A stretch of DNA of 64,000 bases from Phlebotomus papatasi (lineage: Eukaryota; Arthropoda; Insecta; Diptera; Psychodidae): the NCBI RefSeq assembly GCF_024763615.1, contig NC_077222.1:72478001-72542000 (forward strand). Reading direction: 5' to 3'. Shown piece after piece: positions 57,470 to 64,000 of the stretch. Under the pieces are notes generated by a model, which saw only the letters and a list, made by a program, of their open reading frames with translations, was not told where the DNA came from and made no database searches. A program made the position numbers and the translations under genes. The number at the start of each line of letters is the position of its first letter. Positions within the stretch are counted from its first letter, which is position 1.

Positions 57470-60293
57470 TTGATTTTAGAGTATCGTGGTTTTGATTTTA
57501 GAAACTTATGGGTTTGATTTTAGAGTATCGTGGTTTTGATTTTAGAGCATTGTGGTTTTGAATTTAGGAACTTATGGTTTTGATTTTAGAAACTTTTGGT
57601 TTTGATTTTAGAGTATCATGGTTTTGATTTTAGAGTCTCATGGTTTTGATTTTAGAGTATCAGGGTTTTGATTTTAGAGTCTCATGGTTTTGATTTTAGA
57701 GTATCATGGTTTTGATTTTAGAGCATTGTGGTTTTGATTTTAGAAACTTATGGTTTTGTTTTTAGAAACTTATGAGTTTGATTTTAGAAACTTATGGTTT
57801 TGATTTTAGAAACTTATGGGTTTGATTTTAGAAACTTATGGGTTTGATTTTAGAAACTTATGGGTTTGATTTTAGAGTATCAGGGTTTTGATTTTAGAGT
57901 CTCATGGTTTTGATTTTAGAGTATCGTGGTTTTGATTTTAGAGCATTGTGGTTTTGATTTTAGAAACTTATGGTTTTGTTTTTAGAAATTTATGGGTTTG
58001 ATTTTAGAGTATTATGGTTTTGATTTTAGAAACTTATGGGTTTGATTTTAGAAACTTATGGGTTTGATTCTAGAAACTTATGGTTTTGATTTTAGAGTAT
58101 TATGGTTTTGATTTTAGAAACTTATGGTTTTGATTTTAGAAACTTATGGGTTTGATTCTAGAAACTTATGGTTTTGATTTTAGAGTATCATGGTTTTGAT
58201 TTTAGAAACTTATGGTTTTGATTTTAGAAACTTATGGGTTTGATTTTAGAAACTTATGGGTTTGATTCTAGAAACTTATGGTTTTGATTTTAGAGTATCA
58301 TGGTTTTGATTTTAGAAACTTATGGTTTTGATTTTAGAAACTTATGGGTTTGATTTTAGAAACTTATGGGTTTGATTCTAGAAACTTATGGTTTTGATTT
58401 TAGAGTATCATGGTTTTGATTTTAGAAACTTATGGTTTTGATTTTAGAAACTTATGGGTTTGATTTTAGAAACTTATGGGTTTGATTCTAGAAACTTATG
58501 GTTTTGATTTTAGAGTATCATGGTTTTGATTTTAGAGTATCGTGGTTTTGATTTTAGAGCATTGTGGTTTTGATTTTAGAAACTTATGGTTTTGTTTTTA
58601 GAAATTTATGGGTTTGATTTTAGAGTATTATGGTTTTGATTTTAGAAACTTATGGGTTTGATTTTAGAAACTTATGGGTTTGATTCTAGAAACTTATGGT
58701 TTTGATTTTAGAGTATTATGGTTTTGATTTTAGAAACTTATGGTTTTGATTTTAGAAACTTATGGGTTTGATTTTAGAAACTTATGGGTTTGATTCTAGA
58801 AACTTATGGTTTTGATTTTAGAGTATCATGGTTTTGATTTTAGAGTACCGTGGTTTTGATTTTAGAGCATTGTGGTTTTGATTTTAGAAACTTATGGTTT
58901 TGTTTTTAGAAATTTATGGGTTTGATTTTAGAGTATTATGGTTTTGATTTTAGAAACTTATGGGTTTGATTTTAGAAACTTATGGGTTTGATTTTAGAAA
59001 CTTATGGGTTTGATTCTAGAAACTTATGGTTTTGATTTTAGAGTATCATGGTTTTGATTTTAGAAACTTATGGGTTTGATTTTAGAGTCTCATGGTTTTG
59101 ATTTTAGAGTATCGTGGTTTTGATTTTAGAGTATTGTGGTTTTCATTTTAGAAACTTATGGTTTTGTTTTTAGAGTATTATGGTTTTGATTTTAGAAACT
59201 TATGGGTTTGATTTTAGAAACTTATGGGTTTGATTTTAGAGTATTACGGTTTTGATTTTAGAGTCTCATGGTTTTGATTTTAGAGTATCGTGGTTTTGAT
59301 TTTAGAGTATTGTGGTTTTAATTTTAGAAACTTATGGTTTTGTTTTTAGAAACTTATGGGTTTGATTTTAGAAACTTATGGTTTTGATTTTAGAAACTTA
59401 TGGTTTTGATTTTAGAAACTTATGGGTTTGATTTTAGAAACTTATGGGTTTGATTCTAGAAACTTATGGTTTTGATTTTAGAGTATCATGGTTTTGATTT
59501 TAGAAACTTATGGTTTTGATTTTAGAAACTTATGGGTTTGATTTTAGAGTCTCATGGTTTTGATTTTAGAGTATTGTGGTTTTGATTTTAGAGCATTGTG
59601 GTTTTGATTTTAGAAACTTGTGGTTTTGATTTTAGAAACTTTTGGTTTTGATTTTAGAAACTTATGGTTTTGATTTTAGAGTCTCATGGTTTTGATTTTA
59701 GAGTATCAGGGTTTTGATTTTAGAGTCTCATGGTTTTGATTTTAGAGTATCGTGGTTTTGATTTTAGAGCATTGTGGTTTTATTTTAGAAACTTATGGTT
59801 TTGACTTTAGAAACCTATGGGTTTGATTTTAGAAACTTACGGTTTTGATTTTAGAAACTTATGGGTTTGATTTTAGAAACTTATGGTTTTGATTTTAGAG
59901 TATTATGGTTTTGATTTTAGAGTATCATGGTTTTGATTTTAGAGTCTCATGGTTTTGATTTTAGAGTATCAGGGTTTTGATTTTAGAGTATTATGGTTTT
60001 GATTTTAGAGTATCGTGGTTTTGATTTTAGAAACTAATGGTTTTGATTTTAGAAACTTATGGGTTTGATTTTAGAAACTTATGGGTTTGATTTTCGAAAC
60101 TTATGGGTTTGATTTTAGAAACTTATGGTTTTGATTTTAGAGTATCAGGGTTTTGATTTTAGAGTATCAGTGTTTTGAATATAGAGTATCAGTGTTTTGA
60201 TTCTAGAGTCTCATGGTTTTGATTTTAGAGTATCATGGTTTTGATTTTAGAGTATTATGGTTTTGATTTTAGAGTATCAGGGTTTTGATTTTA
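57470..60293 (+). repeat. 22-bp minisatellite, left (direct) arm
   Basis: Units such as GGTTTTGATTTTAGAAACTT+AT and GGTTTTGATTTTAGAGTATC+AT, constant at 22 bp, about 128 copies. Variants differ in the last 8-9 bases (AAACTTAT, AGTATCAT, AGCATTGT, AGTCTCAT) and at G/T in GGGTTTGAT. A higher-order unit of 5 x 22 = 110 bp is marked by TTTGATTCTAG at 58151, 58261, 58371 and 58481. The unit is not a multiple of three and contains stops, so it is not coding. Confidence 0.95.
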
Positions 60294-63200
60294 GAAAAAC
60301 CATAATACTCTAAAATCAAAACCATAAGTTTCTAAAATCAAAACCTTGATACTCTAAAATCGAAACCATCATACTCTAAAATCAAAACCATAATACTCTA
60401 AAATCAAAACCATGATAGTCTAAAATCAAAACCATAATACTCTAAAATCAAAACCACAATACTCTAAAATCAAAACCATGATACTCTAAAATCAAAACCA
60501 TAATACTCTAAAATCAAAACCACGATACTCTAAAATCAAAACCATAATACTCTAAAATCAAAACCACAATACTCTAAAATCAAAACCACAATACTCTAAA
60601 ATCAAAACCATAATACTCTAAAATCAAAACCATGATACTCTAAAATCAAAACCATAATACTCTAAAATCAAAACCATGAGTTTCTAAAATCAAAACCATA
60701 ATACTCTAAAATCAAAACCACAATACTCTAAAATCAAAACCATAATACTCTAAAATCAAAACCACGATACTCTAAAATCAAAACCATAATACTCTAAAAT
60801 CAAAACCACAATACTCTAAAATCAAAACCATAATGCTCTAAAATCAAAACCACAATACTCTAAAATCAAAACCACAATACTCTAAAATCAAAACCACAAT
60901 ACTCTAAAATCAAAACCATAATACTCTAAAATCAAAACCATGAGTTTCTAAAATCAAAACCATAATACTCTAAAATCAAAACCATGAGTTTCTAAAATCA
61001 AAACCATAATACTCTAAAATCAAAACCACAATAATCTAAAATCAAAACCATAATACTCTAAAATCAAAACCACGATACTCTAAAATCAAAACCATAATAC
61101 TCTAAAATCAAAACCACGATACTCTAAAATCAAAACCATAATACTCTAAAATCAAAACCATGAGTTTCTAAAATCAAAACCATAATACTCTAAAATCAAA
61201 ACCATAAGTTTCTAAAATCAAAACCACAATACTCTAAAATCAAAACCATAATACTCTAAAATCAAAACCATGATACTCTAAAATCAAAACCATAATACTC
61301 TAAAATCAAAACCATGAGTTTCTAAAATCAAAACCATAATACTCTAAAATCAAAACCACAATACTCTAAAATCAAAACCATAATACTCTAAAATCAAAAC
61401 CACAATACTCTAAAATCAAAACCATAATACTCTAAAATCAAAACCACGATACTCTAAAATCAAAACCATGAGTTTCTAAAATCAAAACCATAATACTCTA
61501 AAATCAAAACCATAAGTTTCTAAAATCAAAACCACAATACTCTAAAATCAAAACCATAATACTCTAAAATCAAAACCATGATACTCTAAAATCAAAACCA
61601 TAATACTCTAAAATCAAAACCATGAGTTTCTAAAATCAAAACCATAATACTCTAAAATCAAAACCACAATACTCTAAAATCAAAACCATAATACTCTAAA
61701 ATCAAAACCATGAGTTTCTAAAATCAAAACCATAAGTTTCTAAAATCAAAACCACAATACTCTAAAATCAAAACCATAAGTTTCTAAAATCAAAACCACA
61801 ATACTCTAAAATCAAAACCACAATACTCTAAAATCAAAACCACAATACTCTAAAATCAAAACCACGATACTCTAAAATCAAAACCATGAGACTCTAAAAT
61901 CAAAACCACAGTACTCTAAAATCAAAACCATAATACTCTAAAATCAAAACCATGAGTTTCTAAAATCAAAACCATAATACTCTAAAATCAAAACCATAAG
62001 TTTCTAAAATCAAAACCATGATACTCTAAAATCAAAACCACAATGCTCTAAAATCAAAACTATAATACTCTAAAATCAAAACCACAATGCTGTAGAATCA
62101 TCACCACAATAGTCTAAAATCAAATCCCCAATACTCTAAAAGAATTCAAAACCACAATAGACCAACATCAAAACCAAAGTACTCTAAAAGCAAGACAATA
62201 ATATTCTAAAATCAAAACCATATTAGTCTTAAATATTTCAGATTAAGCAACATACTTCAGTGGAGATGAATTCCGATTGGAAAAGTTTATATAAAAATAT
62301 CGAAATAAGACAGACTATGAGAGGTTCTAAGCCTTGATACTCTAAAATCAAAACCATTATACTCTTAAATATTTCAGATTAAGCAACATACTTCAGTGGA
62401 GGTAAATTCCGATTGGCAAAGTTCATATAGAAAATTGAAATGAAAGATGCATATGAGAGTTTCATGGAAGTGAATACGCGCGCATCATATGCATCACGTG
62501 GAAAAAGGTAAAGAATGAAATATATAACATTCACAAAAAAACCCTCAAATTGCCTTGATTCAAAACCTCAGAATACTCTACTTTCAGAACCAGCAATACT
62601 CGACAATCAACACAGCAAACACTCCAAAATCAAAACCATGGTACTCTAAAATCAAAACCATGGTACCCTAAAATCAAAACCATGGTACTCTAAAATCAAA
62701 ACCATAATACTCTAAAATCAAAACCATGGTACTCTAAAATCAAAACCATGGTACTCTAAAATCAAAACCATGAGTTTCTAAAATCAAAACCATAGTACTC
62801 TAAAATCAAAACCATAAGTTTCTAAAATCAAAATCACAATACTCTAAAATCAAAACCATAATGCTCTAAAATCAAAACCACAATACTCTAAAATCAAAAC
62901 CATAAGTTTCTAAAATCAAACCCATAAGTTTCTAAAATCATAACCACAATTCTCTAAAATCAAAACCATGATACTCTAAAATCAAAACCACAATACTCTA
63001 AAATCAAAACCATGATACTCTAAAATCAAAACCATGGTACTCTAAAATCAAAACCATAAGTTTCTAAAATTAAAACCACAATACTCTAAAATCAAAACCA
63101 TAAGTTTCTAAAATCAAACCCATAAGTTTCTAAAATCAAACCCATAAGTTTCTAAAATCAAAACCATAAGTTTCTAAAATCAAAACCATAAGTTTCTAAA

Positions 63201-63455
63201 ATCCAAACCACAATTCTCTAAAATCAAAACCATGATACTCTAAAATCAAAACCACAATACTCTAAAATCAAAACCATGATACTCTAAAATCAAAACCATA
63301 AGTTTCTAAAATCAAAACCATGATACTCTAAAATCAAACCCATAAGTTTCTAAAATCAAACCCATAAGTTTCTAAAATCAAAACCACAATGCTCTAAAAT
63401 CAAAACCACAATACTCTAAAATCAAAACCATGATACTCTAAAATTAAAACCATTT
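60294..63455 (-). repeat. 22-bp minisatellite, right (inverted) arm
   Basis: The reverse complement of the left-arm unit, ATACTCTAAAATCAAAACCA-type, begins abruptly after TTTTGATTTTAG at 60293. AGTATTAT, AGTATTGT and AGTATCAT variants predominate, while AAACTTAT (here ATAAGTTT) is rarer than in the left arm until the last 700 bp. The array is broken at about 62080-62630. Confidence 0.95.
62080..62630. repeat. Interruption of the right arm with a 141-bp duplication
   Basis: The 22-bp register decays from 62080 and resumes at about 62630. Inside, two direct copies about 141 bp apart (from 62230 and 62371) share ATTTCAGATTAAGCAACATA and CTTCAGTGGAG, then TTCCGATTGG. Each is preceded by a satellite-like ACTCTTAAAT-type junction, so non-satellite DNA became part of a larger tandem unit. 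Confidence 0.8.
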
Positions 63456-63681
63456 TTGCTACAAATTCAAAACTATTTTTCTCTAAATTTAAGAGTAAAA
63501 AAGTCTAAATTCAAAGCTACTGAATTTCAAAACCATCGTACTCTAAAATTTAAGAAAATGCTCTTATAGAAATTTTTTCTTAATTTAAGCGAAATTTAAG
63601 AAAAAAATTGCTTGGAGCAAAATCGAACCCTTAGTTAGAGTATTTTTTTCTTGAATTTAGAGGGTAATTTTTCTCTGTGTT

Positions 63682-64000
63682 GAGAAAAATAGTCCGATAG
63701 AGATGAAAATACATTTTGTTAGTGTTTTCTTGCTTCGCGGAAGGTCATGCAAAATTTTTGCTCAAATTGGCGGACGGAAAATTCGACACCCAGTCGAATT
63801 TATTAAAATTGGCCTCTTTACGCTTTCCTGATTTGAATTCTGGTTGCCAATTTGTTTTCTTGGATAGTTACTCTATCTAAATCAATAGAGTTTGTAATGA
63901 ATTAATGCACAGAATTTAAATTCAGTGACTGTTAAGACGTGTGTTTGAGGGCGAATCCCCGCGCCCTTATAATAGATAAAATTTATTTCTTTTCGAAAAA
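63682..64000. other. Unassigned flank of W
   Basis: Less AT-rich DNA with no supported gene. GGGCGAATCCCCGCGCCC at 63941-63958 is a GC-rich stem-like sequence of unknown meaning. Confidence 0.4.

Larger units (their letters stand above)
57106..63679. mobile_element. CAC-terminal element W, filled by palindromic minisatellite
   Basis: A perfect 14-bp TIR, CACAGAGAAAAATT (57106-57119) and AATTTTTCTCTGTG (63666-63679), is flanked on both sides by TT. Total 6,574 bp. The ends resemble element M (CACAGTAAAAAAATT) and element L. Nearly the whole interior is a 22-bp tandem repeat, direct in the left half and complemented in the right half. Between the TIRs and the regular array the repeats are degenerate (57150-57470 and 63455-63600). 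No transposase. It reads as a CACTA-like element whose inverted subterminal repeats were amplified. Confidence 0.65.

Noticed and set aside
57470..63455. CRISPR array or coding repeat protein
   Set aside because: Repeats are contiguous without unique spacers, the 22-bp unit is not a multiple of three and contains stops in every frame, and the genome is eukaryotic.
57470..63455. Assembly artefact as full explanation of the satellite palindrome
   Set aside because: The arms have different monomer spectra and only one has the 62.1-62.6 kb interruption, so they are not mirror copies of one read. Array lengths may still be wrong.

Overview
This 64 kb window looks like nuclear DNA of an insect, most likely a lower (nematoceran) fly. 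It is very AT-rich, has GT-AG introns with pyrimidine tracts, has a TATA box at the right distance from an arthropod TCAGT initiator, and is crowded with small inverted-repeat transposons. Nothing bacterial is present: no operons, ribosome binding sites, rRNA or complete tRNA genes. The species cannot be named from the sequence alone. GENES. Coding content is low and all on the + strand. (1) The best gene, at about 8.13-12.42 kb, encodes a secreted Ala/Gln-rich protein of about 317 residues in three coding exons with matching phases, a candidate core promoter and a poly(A) signal. (2) A tentative two-exon gene of 99 codons lies at 20342-20987. (3) A convincing first coding exon at 23033-23097 (MAQDPPPTVAIS...) ends in a GTAAGG donor; its intron must run past the nested transposons at 23-28.5 kb, and the rest of the gene is not identified here. 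TRANSPOSABLE ELEMENTS. Most of the rest is mobile DNA. One group shares termini close to 5'-TA|GGGGA-3' with TA target duplications but has unrelated interiors: families B, C, D, E, O, P, Q and S (my labels). A second group has CAC-type ends and subterminal inverted repeats, recalling CACTA/EnSpm elements: T, L, M and W. There are also foldback elements (F, G), a family built of CCCGAA-type subterminal repeats with an 8-bp target duplication (U), pogo/Tigger-like TA-flanked elements (I, J), a mariner relic, a probable LINE tail and tRNA-like SINE fragments. LAYOUT. 0-8 kb: B, a 180-bp palindrome, T, U and C copies. 8-12.4 kb: gene 1. 12.7-20 kb: Q, E, F, B, mariner relic, C and D. 20.3-23.1 kb: less AT-rich island with genes 2 and 3. 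23.2-28.5 kb: long palindromic element G with H inside it, I inside H and J inside I. 28.5-42 kb: mostly AT-rich unannotated DNA with N, U, D, F and O. 42-57 kb: K hairpin cluster, H, R, L, P, M and S. 57.1-63.7 kb: element W, a 22-bp minisatellite in two opposed arms enclosed by a 14-bp terminal inverted repeat. THE MOST UNUSUAL OBJECT is W. It appears to be a transposon whose inverted subterminal repeats have expanded into a palindromic satellite of about 6 kb with higher-order structure.
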